A stretch of DNA of 64,000 nt from Blastocladiella emersonii ATCC 22665 (GCA_025594325.1 JANHCV010000008.1:868001-932000); one strand, 5' to 3'. Positions 10,694 through 21,501 are shown, numbered from the stretch's first letter. The notes: generated by a model not told the origin, from the letters alone. Made by a program: numbers and translations.

Positions 10694-12192
10694 ATGAAGC
10701 CCAGCGAGCATTCGCGTACCTCCTTGAATGCAGACGCGGAACGAAGGGAAAAGCTGCCAGATGACCCCGCCGCCTTGCGCGCCGTCCACGAGGCCGTGTT
10801 GCTGCGCGCAATGAATTTTCGGCTTCAGCTCATCCGTGGCGTACTTGATGACCGGCGTAGTCGTTCCGCACCCGAGAAATGGCAGAGTCGAATCGCCGAT
10901 CTCAACGCGGCATTGGGTCGCGCGGAAGGAACGCTCGCCTCAATCGAGACGCGCCGCGCCGCGCCGCGCTTGAAGTCCACGGGTCGACGGCCGTATCCTC
11001 TCTGATTTGTGGGGCTGCCCCGACTGTGGCGCGGGCGCGCGACTTGACTGTGGCCGAGAAGCAGCCTGCTCGAAACGATTTCGGTCGCGCAGACAGCCAT
11101 CAAATTCTACCAAGCCGCCGACCTCCGTCACCCAGTCACCAACATGTGCAACCGATGCATCGTCCTACATTTACCCAATTTCAAAGCGACACTCTGTACA
11201 AGCGCGTGATCCATGGCGTTCCTCCGTTTCGGCTTCCCGTGAGTGCCACTATGCGCGCACACCTTCCTTCATGCAGGACCGTATGGGACGCGCGCGAGTT
11301 CCTCGCTCGGCTCCGCGATGCCCTCCCAGGCGCTCCCATGGCCCACGCCCTCTTCGCTGCGCGCAATCGCGTTCCGCACTCTCTCTTCGTCACGTACGCC
11401 GTGTTCTTGCGCACTTGGACGTGCGACGACGACGCCGTTCGCATTTTTCTCGACGCGACGTCCGAGAACTGGAAACGCGAATGGGTACAGCAGTGGCTCG
11501 AGGTGCTACCAGCGGGCGGTAGTCCCGCTGAGGTTTGGGCCTTCTACCACCAGTTTTGCGCGGTATTGGGCATGTCCATCGAGCTGACTCCTGAAATTCT
11601 TAAAGAGGAGCACATCAAACGTGTCTTCGCCAAGAAGGTGTACTACACGCTCCAGTGGGACGTGGCCCCGCTGATTTTGCTCGTGGTCGAGCGCGCATTC
11701 TCGATCAGGGACCTGACCGCCGCTTACATCAAGATTTATGCAACGCCTTCGCATAATCCGTCACTGCCGGTTCCAGGTTCTGCCCCGCCCGTAGCGTGTC
11801 GCTTCTGTCACAGTGGTCTCGCGTACAAAATCCTGGCCCGACCGAACCAGTCATCCCACGACACAGCCAGCTGTTCCCTGCTCGACCACCCCAACGAGCT
11901 CGCTCACTTGCTCCTGGTCTCGGTAAGCGGGTTCAGGCTCGACGCACCGCGAGCGCCGCAGTTGAGCTCGTCGGACGCGGAACTGTTGCAGTTGACGGGT
12001 CAGTGGATCGAGAAACTGTGGGAAACACGAATCCCACGCGGCACACCTCGTCCAGACGCCCAAACCATGAAGTGGTGTCGCGACGTGTTCAAGGAGTTGA
12101 TCGAGCTGCCTGTCGCCATACGAGATCGCGTGCTTCGCGGGTTGTGGGCTGAGATTGCGTCGGCGACTGGGAAGCGGGCGACCTCGACTTGA
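10694..12192 (+). pseudogene. Gag-like family copy 4, one frameshift
   Basis: The start is ATG 10694 (MKPSEHSRT) in the context TTTATGCAACATGAAG. The N-terminal helix AMNFRLQLIRGVLDDRR is normal. The frame is lost around 10946-10972 in a run of GCGCC repeats and continues in another frame (open from 10879) through the rest of the protein. The core is complete (LFVTYAVFLRTWTCDDDAVR, VQQWLEVLPAGGS, VYYTLQWDVAPL), as are the knuckle (CRFC, then HDTASC) and the C-terminus (MKWCRDVFKELIELP). It is closest to copy 13. Repeat slippage explains the shift; an assembly error in a GC repeat is also possible. Confidence 0.7.
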
Positions 12193-12309
12193 TTGTGATA
12201 TATACTAGCGAGACGCCTCGCGCAGACCGCGAATACCGATCGAGCGGGACTACGATGGGGCTCCTTCCTTGAGGTCGCTCTTGATGCGTAACCTTGTGTC
12301 GCTCATCTG

Positions 12310-12315
12310 CACGTG
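12310..12315. promoter_or_regulatory. CACGTG site between copies 4 and 5
   Basis: It is 415 bp upstream of the next start (12725), outside the usual distance, but within the shared CGCTCAT...CACGTG block. Confidence 0.3.
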
Positions 12316-12724
12316 AGGCTCCTGCGGCAGCCTCAGATTTCAGAGTACAGGCCCCGGACAACGGAAGCGGCTGTTTCATAGTGGATCATTGAGTAGCGAC
12401 GATTCGCGTTCAGGAGACGGAGTGGCGCAGCGCGTGGTTGAGCCACTCACATGACCGCGATAGAACGGGGGACGCGCATGGTTGGTCGCTGGCGGAAAGG
12501 CAGGTATCCGTCCTCCACGACCACGGCCGCTGTAGCGAAAAGTAAGAGCAGAATCTGCGTGGACCCTGGATCCCTGACGGTGACTCCCGAGAGGAGCAAA
12601 CCGACGCGCCAGGCTATTTCTAGGCACGCCTTGTGTGGCGGGGGCGGGGGTGGGGGGCGGCGCGCTTTCAACGCAAGGGTCTCCGACTCTCCACTTCACG
12701 CGATCATGAACCCACCATTCTACC

Positions 12725-14270
12725 ATGAAACCTTCACGTACTCCATGCAACGAGCAGCCCACATCGAATTCTGTTCCCAGGTCTGAGGCGGAAGTCGATC
12801 AAGGAGATGACGTTCTTACGCTGTTCCTCGCAACGCGCGATGTCCCGAAGAGCCGCGCCGACTACTTGCAACTTATGCAGGCGATGCTTCTCTGGACCAT
12901 GAATCTTCGATCGCAGCTCTTTCGCGTGACGCTTGAGTGTCGCACGCAGCAGCTACCGCCTGACCGGCAGCAGGCTACGATCTCGCGTGCGATTGAGTTG
13001 GTGGCTTCGATCAACGAGCTCGAGTCCCTGAGTGCGTCGCTTGTGCAGCAGCATGCGGCACTTCAGCACGTCGAATCGCCACCGCCCTCGTCGCCGCATG
13101 CGCAAGAACCTGATTGTTCCCACGACATCACCCCGCCATCGGACCCGGAGCCCCTGGCGCCTGCACCACCCGCATCAGCGCCGCCGCCCGCGCCAGTACC
13201 ACCTCGATCGGCGCCAGTATCTAACCACCCGCGGCCTTCCTACGACACGTCGAGCTTCTTCCTGGTCCGCAAAAAGGCACCGCTGTTCGCCATCTACGGT
13301 CCTCCGCAGCTGCGCGTGGCTCGAACTGCGGCCGAATTTCTCCAGGCCCTGCGCGCGCTGACGCCCACCCTCCCGCTCGTGCGAGCGCTGTACGTGGCGC
13401 GGTCCAACGTGCCCAAGCCTCTCTACCACATCTACGCTCATGTTGCGCGAAACGGCATCCGATTCCGAGGCCCGCCGCGTGTTCCTGAACGCGGCCGACC
13501 CGAACTGGAACTGCAACTGGGTCCGGCGGTTTCACGCGCTCGATCCGCGGCCGGGCAGCACTGTCGGCGACTACTTTGCCGAGTTCCGCGCGCTCGTCGC
13601 CGAGGTCGTTGATATCGACGATCCCATGATTGCCAGCGAGCGGCAGGTCAAGTACGTGTTCTCGAACAAGCTGTTCAAGGCATTCGGCAGCGCGTCGGAC
13701 CCGATTTACGAGATGGTGTGCGATCCGTCCAAGACCGTGGCCGTCATGGCCGCCGAGTTCGCGTCGCTCCCGATTCCTGGCTCGACTGAGGCCAAGCGCG
13801 CGTCTGCGCCAGCGCCCTCGGTCCCTGAAGCGGTCAGCCACGAGGAAGCTGCCCGGCCCACAAGTCCCTGTGCGTTCTGCTCTGCAACTTGCAGTACAGC
13901 TTTCAGTGCCAAAACCCATTCTACCCACACGTGTCCCCAGCTTTCCCGCGTCAACCAGCTCGCACGGACGCTTGCGAACGGGATCCACCTCGCGCAGGCC
14001 TCTGTCCCGCTCGATCTCTGGCACGGACGGATCGCCTCGACTCGCGAGTTCATTGAGGCGATGCAGAATGTTCGCTGGAACGTTGGCAACTACGAGGCCC
14101 GGATAGCTGGCCCCGAGGACAGAGACGCGCTAGTCCGGTGCGGGGATGTCATGAAGGCGCTCCTCGCGCTGCCCTTTCACAACGACCCATGGTCGCTCAG
14201 AGCGATCAAGGCAATCTGGCTTGAGGCGCACTCTGTATCGCTGTCGCGCGGTTGGCTACGCGGCGAGTAG
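12725..14270 (+). pseudogene. Gag-like family copy 5, one frameshift in the core
   Basis: It starts MKPSRTPCNEQ (DNA contains ACTCCATGCAAC). An N-terminal helix MNLRSQLFRVTLECR and a Pro/Ala/Ser-rich linker replace the RS linker of other copies. In the first core helices the frame changes at about 13436-13440 (KPLYHIYA to LRETASDSEARRVFL), consistent with a net gain of one base. Downstream are WVRRFHALDPRPGSTVGDYF, the knuckle CAFC then HSTHTC, and a complete C-terminus. Everything except that one position looks functional. Confidence 0.7.
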
Positions 14271-14297
14271 TGCCTCTTGTAACATGAAAACATATTT

Positions 14298-14303
14298 AAT
14301 AAA
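14298..14303 (+). terminator. AATAAA polyadenylation-like signal
   Basis: It lies 28 nt after the stop of copy 5, in an AT-rich patch of otherwise GC-rich DNA. Confidence 0.45.
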
Positions 14304-14496
14304 CTCAAAACCCTGTATTAAACGCCTCTTCAATTTGCTTGCTCTCCGACTTGACGAGCTGAAACAGTGTGGCGATTTCCGCGCCGCTCATGCCTTCGAG
14401 ACCCGTACGCGGCAGCGTGGCGCAACGCGTTCCCACGAGTAGCCTCTGCCGCGCAACCGCCGCTCCCGGCTCCATGAACCTGTCTCGCCCGCTTCT

Positions 14497-15006
14497 ATGA
14501 ATACGCCGAGTGCTACTCCATGCAATCGATTTCTTGCTCTACCTCCGTGGGATTCCGGCCCCGACCTCGCGCATACCGTCGCAGCGCTCGATCGCGCCGT
14601 GGCGGCGGCCAGCCTCGAGACCGCGTCCGGCCGCGACCTTGCTGTTCTCGAGCAAGGCGCGCTATGCAAACTTGTCTCTTGCCGTCGCGACTTGCTTCTG
14701 GCTGCCTTGCGCGTGCGAGTGGAGCCTGGTGGGCCCGTTTCGGCGGAGCCCATTGTCGCGGCGTCGCTTGCGCTGTCCGAGGCCCAGCCAACGCACGCGT
14801 CGATCTCGAAGCTTACTGCTTCTGTGTCAATCATCAATGTTCCGCTCAGCCCAGCAGCGACACCCAAGCTATTGCTCGAGCAGGATCAATCGCTGCATTC
14901 CGTGAAGAGCACCGCGGGGGGAAGCACGGCGCTGGTGGTGTCGAGCCCACACGATTCCCGAGACAAATGTATGATCCGGAAACGTGAGCTTTATTCGGGA
15001 GAATGA
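14497..15006 (+). pseudogene. Gag-like family copy 6, 5' fragment only
   Basis: It starts MNTPSATPCNRFLALP and matches the N-terminal 120 residues of copy 15 (47118), including LETAS.R.LAVLEQGALC. The DNA upstream (about 14405-14496) also matches the DNA upstream of copy 15, with shared GTGGCGCAACGCGTTCC and CTATGAATACGCCGAGTG. After about 14890 the similarity stops, and the frame runs into the short repeat at 14968. It has no core or knuckle, so it is a truncated segmental duplicate. Confidence 0.7.
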
Positions 15007-15090
15007 TGGGGGACAAGATGGAGAGGAAACAAGAGGGAAAAGGAGGGTGAGGAGGCCGCACACACCTGTATGATCCGGAAACGTGAGCTT
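14968..15090 (+). repeat. 24-nt direct repeat, 99-nt spacing
   Basis: TGTATGATCCGGAAACGTGA and four further bases (GCTT) occur at 14968-14991 and 15067-15090. They bracket an A/G-rich segment (GATGGAGAGGAAACAAGAGG). The block sits where copy 6 loses similarity to copy 15, so it may mark a small insertion or a recombination junction. Confidence 0.65.
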
Positions 15091-15434
15091 AAAAGGATGG
15101 CCCAATGCGCGAGATGTAGGCGGTCGTCGCGACGATGGTGGTGCGCGACGAGTAGGTTTCTTTTGGCTTTTGATGCGCCCGAATGGAGCACGGGGATATA
15201 CTTTGATTCATGACGTTCAAAAAGGTCGGGTCGCGCCACAACACGTGCGCGCTGAGGTGGTACATTTCTCGAACTAGCCCCGAGAAAGAATGGAGCGGCG
15301 GTGCGGTGGGAAGAAGGGGACGCGGTGGTCACGTCCGCGTGACGCGCCACAACGCCGAACTACCGAGCCCCGGCTCTCCCACTCTCTCATCCCTCACCCG
15401 GCCCTGTACGAACTCCCATGTAACTTGATGCAAC

Positions 15435-17423
15435 ATGAAGCTTGCTGCATTTGGACACGATCTTCATGCTTCCGCGGGCTCAACCACCAGCTCGGCCTCG
15501 AACAAAAATCGCTCACCCGACGAGCACGGGGACTTGGTTGACGCCGAGCCCGCCGCCTTGCTCAAGGCCATGAACTTACGAATGGAGATGATACGCCTCG
15601 CAGCTGCTTCACGTTCCTCGCCCGTTGCTGGGCACCCCGACTCGGATGGGCAATCGGGCCCGCTCTCGCGTTCTCGCCGCATGACTTCGCCTCCCCGGGT
15701 CCACCCAAGCCCGCACCTTTCGCCTGCGCTACGCGATCAAAGTCCTCCTTCGTGCGACCTCGCTGCCCGCGTGGACCGCGACGCGCCACACTTCCAGCGC
15801 ATGGGTTCAGACGAGCCTCTCGCGCGCGTCCGGCGAAGCCCGACGCTGTTTCTCGAGCGCCTGCGCGCAGTTGCGTCAGACGCACCGCTCGCCCAGATCC
15901 TCCTCGCGGCGCGGTCCCGCCTTCCACCCGACCTGTACACGGTCCTCGTTGCGCTTCTGCGCCCCACCTTGTCCGACACCGAGGCCGAGCACGCGTTCCA
16001 CTGCGCTGCGCTTCCTAACTGGAATTACCGGTGGGTCCGCAGGTGGCTCGCGTTCGGGCCGCGGATGCGCAGCACGATTGGCGCATTTTACGAAGAGTTT
16101 TGCACGCTGCTTGGCTGCGTAACGCAGGTCACGCGCACGGTTGAGCGCGAGTTCCACGTCAAGGAATTGTTTTTGCAGCGGATCGAAAGTCACCTTGCTT
16201 GGAATCCTGAGTCTGTGCGCCGGATTGTGCTTGACCCGAACGGGTCGCTGGGCGATATCGCCGTTGAGTACAACCGGATCCTGCACGCCGAGCGGACGGG
16301 GTTGACGGCAGTCAGCCTGCGCGCAGAGTCCAAGACCCGAACTCGAGCCCCTCTACCTGCACCGCGAAACCGTTCGCGTTCACGATCCCACTCGCACTCA
16401 AGATCTCGCCCACATCAGGGTTTGCGCACGCGTACTCGGTCTCGCTCGCGATCACTTTCGCGAAACCGTTCGCGTTCACCGACCCGCTCGCGCTCGAGGT
16501 CTCGCTCGCGAACAGTTTCACGGACGCCGCCTACGCCGCGAAACCGTTCGCGTTCACGATCCCACTCACACTCCAGATCTCGCCCACATCAGGGTTCGCG
16601 CACGCGCGCCTGGTCTCTCTCGCGATTACTTCCCCGAAACCGTTCGCGTTCACCGACCCGCTCTCGCTCGAGGTCTCGCTCGCGAACAGTTTCACGGACG
16701 CCGCCTACGCCGCGAAACCTTTCGCGTTCACGATCCCACTCGCACTCAAGATCTCGCTCGCATCGGGGTTTGCGCACGCGTACTCGGTCTCGCTCGCGAT
16801 CACATTCGCGAAACCGTTCGCGTTCACGGACCCGTTCGCGCTCGAGGGCTCGCTCGCGTCAGGTTTTGCGCACGCGCGCCCGGCCGCGCTCGCGGTCAAT
16901 CTCTAGAACACCTTCACGCACACCGGCTAGATTGCGCCCAAGAGCGCGATCAATCTCGCGCGCACGCGCCCGGTCGCGGTCACGCTCCCGCTCTCCTGTC
17001 CGCTGCGAGCCCCGATCCTGTCGGCTGTGCATTGACCTGAACATGAAACTCCTGCCGCGGGGCACCACCAGCCAGCTCCGCTCGCTCGGTGCGCACCCGA
17101 CCAACCACCCGACCACATCGTGCCCGCTTCTGGACCGCCCGTACATTCTTGCTCGGCAGTTTGTTTCGGCGGCGCGCTTGCTTGGGTTTGGCGATCCCGT
17201 ACCGCCTCCGCCGGACGCGGACGCGGAACTGCTAGACAAGGTGACGTGCGAGTGGATGTGGAAGCTCCGCAGGGCGCCGATCCCGCCCCGGACGGCGCTG
17301 GGCGACGCGCTGGAGCTCACGTGGTGCCGCAGCATGGTCGGTGTCCTCTTCACGGTCCAGCAGCCGCGGCGGGCGCAGGTCCTGCGTGATCTATGGGGCG
17401 AGGTCGCGAGGCGTGTCAAGTAG
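15435..17423 (+). CDS. Gag-like family protein, copy 7, with expanded RS domain
   Basis: 662 residues from ATG 15435, context CTTGATGCAACATGAAG. N-terminal helix KAMNLRMEMIRLAAASR; core at about 115-285 (RLPPDLYTVLVALLRPTLSD, YRWVRRWLAFGPRMRSTIGA, HVKELFLQRIESHLAWNPE). A very long RS domain (about 310-525) lies between core and knuckle. The knuckle has C529 and C532, then HPTTSC. The C-terminal helices include LTWCRSMVGVLF. RS domains usually mediate nuclear localisation and contacts with RNA-processing proteins; that role here is inference. Copy 8 is its tandem paralogue with a much shorter RS segment. Confidence 0.78.
   Translation: MKLAAFGHDLHASAGSTTSSASNKNRSPDEHGDLVDAEPAALLKAMNLRMEMIRLAAASRSSPVAGHPDSDGQSGPLSRSRRMTSPPRVHPSPHLSPALRDQSPPSCDLAARVDRDAPHFQRMGSDEPLARVRRSPTLFLERLRAVASDAPLAQILLAARSRLPPDLYTVLVALLRPTLSDTEAEHAFHCAALPNWNYRWVRRWLAFGPRMRSTIGAFYEEFCTLLGCVTQVTRTVEREFHVKELFLQRIESHLAWNPESVRRIVLDPNGSLGDIAVEYNRILHAERTGLTAVSLRAESKTRTRAPLPAPRNRSRSRSHSHSRSRPHQGLRTRTRSRSRSLSRNRSRSPTRSRSRSRSRTVSRTPPTPRNRSRSRSHSHSRSRPHQGSRTRAWSLSRLLPRNRSRSPTRSRSRSRSRTVSRTPPTPRNLSRSRSHSHSRSRSHRGLRTRTRSRSRSHSRNRSRSRTRSRSRARSRQVLRTRARPRSRSISRTPSRTPARLRPRARSISRARARSRSRSRSPVRCEPRSCRLCIDLNMKLLPRGTTSQLRSLGAHPTNHPTTSCPLLDRPYILARQFVSAARLLGFGDPVPPPPDADAELLDKVTCEWMWKLRRAPIPPRTALGDALELTWCRSMVGVLFTVQQPRRAQVLRDLWGEVARRVK
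16363..16884 (+). repeat. Three 174-nt tandem units encoding the RS domain of copy 7
   Basis: Units begin at about 16363, 16537 and 16711 with CGCGAAACC.TTCGCGTTCA. Each encodes about 58 residues (RNRSRSRSHSHSRSRP and on). The period is a multiple of three, so expansion keeps the frame. Confidence 0.75.
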
Positions 17424-17879
17424 GTGGCTGCGCCAAGTTCGTTGCGCTCTCTGATAAGGATGTAATTGAAGTTTTTATTTGAGCCGTGACCGCGGCGGAG
17501 CCATGCGAGGAAAGTATGGAGCCAATCGAAGATAGTTGCTCGTGAGTTGCTCACCGCCTTGGTATCCACCGAGATTCCGGGGTCGCGGAAAGCTGTCACC
17601 GATGCACGGGTCCGTAGACTCACGCGGTCGCGCAGAAACGTGGTCGAGGTTGAACGTTTGGGGTTCTCGAAACTGCACGCGACGTCCGAGCAGCATTGCG
17701 GTTGAGAGTCGTCCAGCATCATCATACACTCATCATTCTTGTGCGTGACCCGACGCGGAGGCATCATGTCGCGACGCGGCGGTCACGTCCGCGTGACGCG
17801 TGAAGCGTGACGCGAACCTGAGACCAGGGGTTCTGGTGAGACGCCCAGCCGCTTCAGCTCGCCCTCTCCCCACCTCGCC

Positions 17880-19448
17880 ATGATCGGAACGAAAGACTAT
17901 GTAACTCTATGCAAAATGCAACTTGCTGCATCTGGATGCAATCTTTATGCTTCCACATCTGGATGCAATCTTTATGCTTCCACCCACACGGCCGTCGAGT
18001 TGACTTTGAACGAAAGTTCCGACATGGGCAGCGACTTGGTCGACGCTGAGCGCGCCACCTTGCTCGAGACCATGAACATGCGAATGCAGTTGATTCGCGT
18101 TGCGCTTGCATCGCGCTGCTCGGGCTTTGCAAACTCACCAGAATCGACCCACGCGCAACTCGGGGCACCTAGAGACAAATCGCACCGGCGTCAACGCACG
18201 CCATCGAGTCGCGACCGCTCTGCTTCGCTCCCTGGAAACCAATCCAGCCCACAACCATCCCATGCGCTGCCTCGCCTGCCTTCCTGTGAACTTGCAACCT
18301 GTGTGGACCGGGGCGCGCCGCACTTCCAGCCTCTTGGTCGAGAAGAGCCTCTGTCGCGCGTAAGACGGAACGCGACTTCGTTTCTCAAGCACCTACGCAC
18401 TTTGGCCCCCGATACGGCCTTGGCGCCTCACATCCTCGCCGCGCGGTCCCGCTTGCCGCCGGACCTGTACGCGGTCTGCGTCGCGCTGCTCCGCCCGTCA
18501 ATGTCCGACACCGAGGCCGAGCACGCGTTTATGCGCGCGGTGCTACCCGATTGGAACCGCCGGTGGGTCCGCGAGTGGCTCGCGCTCGCACCGCAGTCGC
18601 GCGCCGCGATCGGCACCTTCTACGCCGAGTTCCGCATGAAGCTCGCTCAGGTAACTTCCATTACGGCCGAGGTCGAGCGCGAGCTTCACCTCAAGCTGCT
18701 GTTCGTGCAGCGAATCGAGGACCGACTCGCGTGGACCGCCGAGTCGGTGCGCCAAATCGTGGATGACCCGCACGGGTCGGTGAGCGATATTGCCTTCGAG
18801 TACAGCCGGATTCTGCGCGCGGAGCGCGGCGTGGCTATGAGAATTTCGACAGTCGTCACTTGCGCCCCGACGGCCCCGCGAACTTTGGCTCCGGCGCATA
18901 CAATGCGGACTCGATCGCGTTCAAACTCGAAGGCAAGTTTGCAAACTCGAGCCAGGTCACACTCTCGCTCGAAGTCGAGGGCACGTTCGCGCTCCCGACC
19001 GCGTTCTCAATCCCCTGCGCGCCGCGTGCTCCAACATTGCCTGCTGTGCGACGACCCGGACATTGACCCCCTGCCAAGCGACTGCGACGGGTCCGGCCAG
19101 TTTTGGAAGCGCCCCGGTGACCATTCGACCAAGACCTGCCCGCGCCTTGACCGACCCCGCGATCTCGCTGGGACATTCGTGGCTGCAGCGCGCGCGTTTG
19201 ATCTCGGCGATCCCGTGGCCCCACCGCCTAGCGCTGACGCCGAGGTCCTGAACAAGGCGATGGACGAGTGGAAGTGGAAACTTGTCAGGGCGCGGATCCC
19301 GCCCGGTACGACGTCAAGCAATGCGCAGAAGCTTAAGTGGTGCCGCAGCATGGTCAAGGTGCTGCTCGCGATCCACCAGCCGCGTCGGATGCAGGTCTTG
19401 CGCGACGTGTGGGACGAGGTCGCGTGGCGGGTTGGGCGGGGGGTATAG
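17880..19448 (+). CDS. Gag-like family protein, copy 8 (intact)
   Basis: 522 residues from ATG 17880 (MIGTKDYVTLCKMQLAASG). The leader DNA includes CTATGTAACTCTATGCAAAATGCAAC. A 27-nt unit is duplicated in the N-terminus (SGCNLYAST twice). N-terminal helix TMNMRMQLIRVALASR; core with RLPPDLYAVCVALLRPSMSD, WVREWLALAPQSRAAIGTFY and LFVQRIEDRLAWTAE. A short RS segment follows (ARSHSRSKSRARSRSRPRSQ). The knuckle has C387 and C390, then HSTKTC. It ends at TAG 19446-19448. Paralogue of copy 7. Confidence 0.78.
   Translation: MIGTKDYVTLCKMQLAASGCNLYASTSGCNLYASTHTAVELTLNESSDMGSDLVDAERATLLETMNMRMQLIRVALASRCSGFANSPESTHAQLGAPRDKSHRRQRTPSSRDRSASLPGNQSSPQPSHALPRLPSCELATCVDRGAPHFQPLGREEPLSRVRRNATSFLKHLRTLAPDTALAPHILAARSRLPPDLYAVCVALLRPSMSDTEAEHAFMRAVLPDWNRRWVREWLALAPQSRAAIGTFYAEFRMKLAQVTSITAEVERELHLKLLFVQRIEDRLAWTAESVRQIVDDPHGSVSDIAFEYSRILRAERGVAMRISTVVTCAPTAPRTLAPAHTMRTRSRSNSKASLQTRARSHSRSKSRARSRSRPRSQSPARRVLQHCLLCDDPDIDPLPSDCDGSGQFWKRPGDHSTKTCPRLDRPRDLAGTFVAAARAFDLGDPVAPPPSADAEVLNKAMDEWKWKLVRARIPPGTTSSNAQKLKWCRSMVKVLLAIHQPRRMQVLRDVWDEVAWRVGRGV
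17931..17984 (+). repeat. 27-nt tandem duplication at the start of copy 8
   Basis: Two perfect copies beginning TCTGGATGCAATC (17931 and 17958). In frame, adding nine residues; copy 7 has no equivalent. Confidence 0.8.
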
Positions 19449-19605
19449 GGGGTTTGGGCAGGTTCAAAGCTCGCGAGTTGGGCTGCCACTAAAGCCATGC
19501 ATTGACTCGTCTTCTGATTTATACAACTTCACTTCTTGCTCGGTGACTTGGTTGTGACGCGACGCGACGCGACGCGACGAAGTGCGAGACAAACGCGGCG
19601 GCCGT

Positions 19606-19611
19606 CACGTG
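19606..19611. promoter_or_regulatory. E-box CACGTG, 82 bp upstream of copy 9
   Basis: Context CCGTCACGTGCG, just after a (GACGC)n run at 19557-19580. Confidence 0.45.
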
Positions 19612-19687
19612 CGTGTTTGGAGACAGTTTGAAGCAAGCCTTTGAGGACCACCACCCCCGCTCCCTCGCAGACATTGAATGAAACCGG

Positions 19688-21199
19688 ATGAATGATACGG
19701 ATTGCGAGACTTGCTGCATTTGCCCTGCCCAGGTTTGCTCAGTACACGCGCGCAGTTCGCGTGTTGCGGCGATGGACCACGCACATGTGCAGCGGGAGCA
19801 GCGTGCACTCCTCGAGGTGATGTACTGTCGTATCGAGCTGATCCATGCTTCACTTCGTGCTCGTCTTGCGCCCTTGGACCCGGTCCAGTCCGAGCGCGCC
19901 GCGCACTTGGCAACTGAGTTGTTCGCTGCCGAAGCGGCACTTGAGCAAGTTCGCGCTGCTGCTACGGCTCAACCGCTGAACGACGACTGCGCCTCCCCCG
20001 CTGCCGTGCCTCAACGTGCTTCACCGTTGGAACGACGCGACCTTGCCACCGTCGTTAAAAATGCCGATATTCGCTTCCCACAATCGTGCGATTCGTTTTC
20101 AGAGGATTCCGGCTCTGAGATTGAGCACCTGCTCGCCGCTCTGACCCGTGCCGGTGTACCATCGGGCCGGCTCGCCGAAGCCCTGCTCCTGACCCGACCG
20201 CACCTCCCTGACGCCATCTTCCGCGCGTTTGCCATCACGCTGCGCCCGACCTTGTCCGACACAAACGCACGCGAATCAGTGCGTGGCCCGTTCCAACCTC
20301 AGCGGCCCGCTTGGCTTACGCGGTGGCTTGACTTCCGCGCAGACGGCAGCATGCACCAAGAGGAAGTCCTGCGCGCAGCGCAGTCAATCGTACGCGACGC
20401 AAACGGGCGGCAGCAAGAGGGTGCGCGGCTTGCGCATGTCAAGGAGCTTTTCGTCGAGCGGTTTGCTGACGTGGATCGCGCTGACGTGTTGGACCTGGTC
20501 GCCGATCCAGCGCGGACGCTCGAGGACGTGTTGCTGGCATGCTTTCGCGTTGCTTGGCGGAGCGACACGGTTACGACGCGCCATGCTGACGAGGCATTCC
20601 CCGAACCAGCTCCGCGGCGCAGCGCGAGACGGAGGGACCGCACCTCGCCACCGCAGCCGGTCGCTGTTTCCGCCGCAGCCGATTCGCAATCCTCGGCCAG
20701 CAACCTCGCATTCCAGCGCCGCTCCCCGCTCGCCGGCCTGACTTGCGTCTACTGCATCGCGTACATGACTGTGGCCCCGCTCCCGGATAGGCTACGGCTC
20801 ACTTTTCCGCACCGCGAAACGAAGTGCAACCGCATCACCCGCACGCACAACGTGGCCATCGTCATCTACCAAGCGCTGCGCTCGCTGCCTGCGGACCGGC
20901 GCTTCCGCTTCACGGCGCCGGCCCTGCGTGCCCCGCGGGCCGAGATCATGGCCCGGTTCAGCGAGCTCGAGGCGCATCTCGCGCGCGAGTCGACCACGCG
21001 CACGCAGTGGCTCGGGCACGCCGCCGTGGTCGCGATCGCGCGGCTCCCGCAGGATCGGCGCGCAGCGAACGCGGTCAGCGCCATGGTCGTGGTCGAGGGC
21101 ATGCTGCAGCTGTCTGACGAAACGTCGGTTGAAGAGGCGATCAAGCACGGAATGGGGTGGCTTGTGCGGCAGCGGGCGATAATGGGATATAGGAGATGA
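19688..21199 (+). CDS. Gag-like family protein, copy 9 (intact, no RS domain)
   Basis: 503 residues from ATG 19688 (MNDTDCETCCICP). The Cys-rich start is shared with copy 14, so the two form a subgroup. N-terminal helix MYCRIELIHASLRARL; core with PDAIFRAFAITLRPTLSD, RPAWLTRWLDF and HVKELFVERFADVDR. The knuckle has C353 and C356, then a long loop and HRETKC. The C-terminus is longer than in other subgroups. It ends with TGA at 21199. Confidence 0.77.
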   Translation: MNDTDCETCCICPAQVCSVHARSSRVAAMDHAHVQREQRALLEVMYCRIELIHASLRARLAPLDPVQSERAAHLATELFAAEAALEQVRAAATAQPLNDDCASPAAVPQRASPLERRDLATVVKNADIRFPQSCDSFSEDSGSEIEHLLAALTRAGVPSGRLAEALLLTRPHLPDAIFRAFAITLRPTLSDTNARESVRGPFQPQRPAWLTRWLDFRADGSMHQEEVLRAAQSIVRDANGRQQEGARLAHVKELFVERFADVDRADVLDLVADPARTLEDVLLACFRVAWRSDTVTTRHADEAFPEPAPRRSARRRDRTSPPQPVAVSAAADSQSSASNLAFQRRSPLAGLTCVYCIAYMTVAPLPDRLRLTFPHRETKCNRITRTHNVAIVIYQALRSLPADRRFRFTAPALRAPRAEIMARFSELEAHLARESTTRTQWLGHAAVVAIARLPQDRRAANAVSAMVVVEGMLQLSDETSVEEAIKHGMGWLVRQRAIMGYRR

Positions 21200-21501
21200 T
21201 TCGAACGCAGAGAGCATGGACGTTGCACATCCTGGCCTTCGTTCGCTCATAGTAAAGATATGCCCTTGACGCGCTGGCAAGGCGAAGACAAGAAGAGTAC
21301 GCCAATCGGCGGACGTGCGCCGCGCACGCCCACATCGCTCAACGAGCGCTAACAGAGCATGTACTTCGAGACATGGCGTGACCGGAGCCAGCGGATCCTC
21401 GCGTGGGCCTTGGTCATGCAGTCGGGCCGACCGGCAGCCTGAGCGGTCCCGGCGACGCGACAAGGCGAGACGCGACAAGGCGCGACGCGATGCGCCCGCG
21501 T

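Noticed and set aside
13436-13440. Programmed ribosomal frameshift in copy 5, by analogy with retroelements
   Set aside because: The position is inside the core, not at a gag/pol border, and no slippery heptamer is visible; a simple indel is more likely.
16363-16884. CRISPR-like regularly spaced repeats
   Set aside because: The 174-nt units are contiguous, in frame and encode an RS domain; there are no short repeats with unique spacers.
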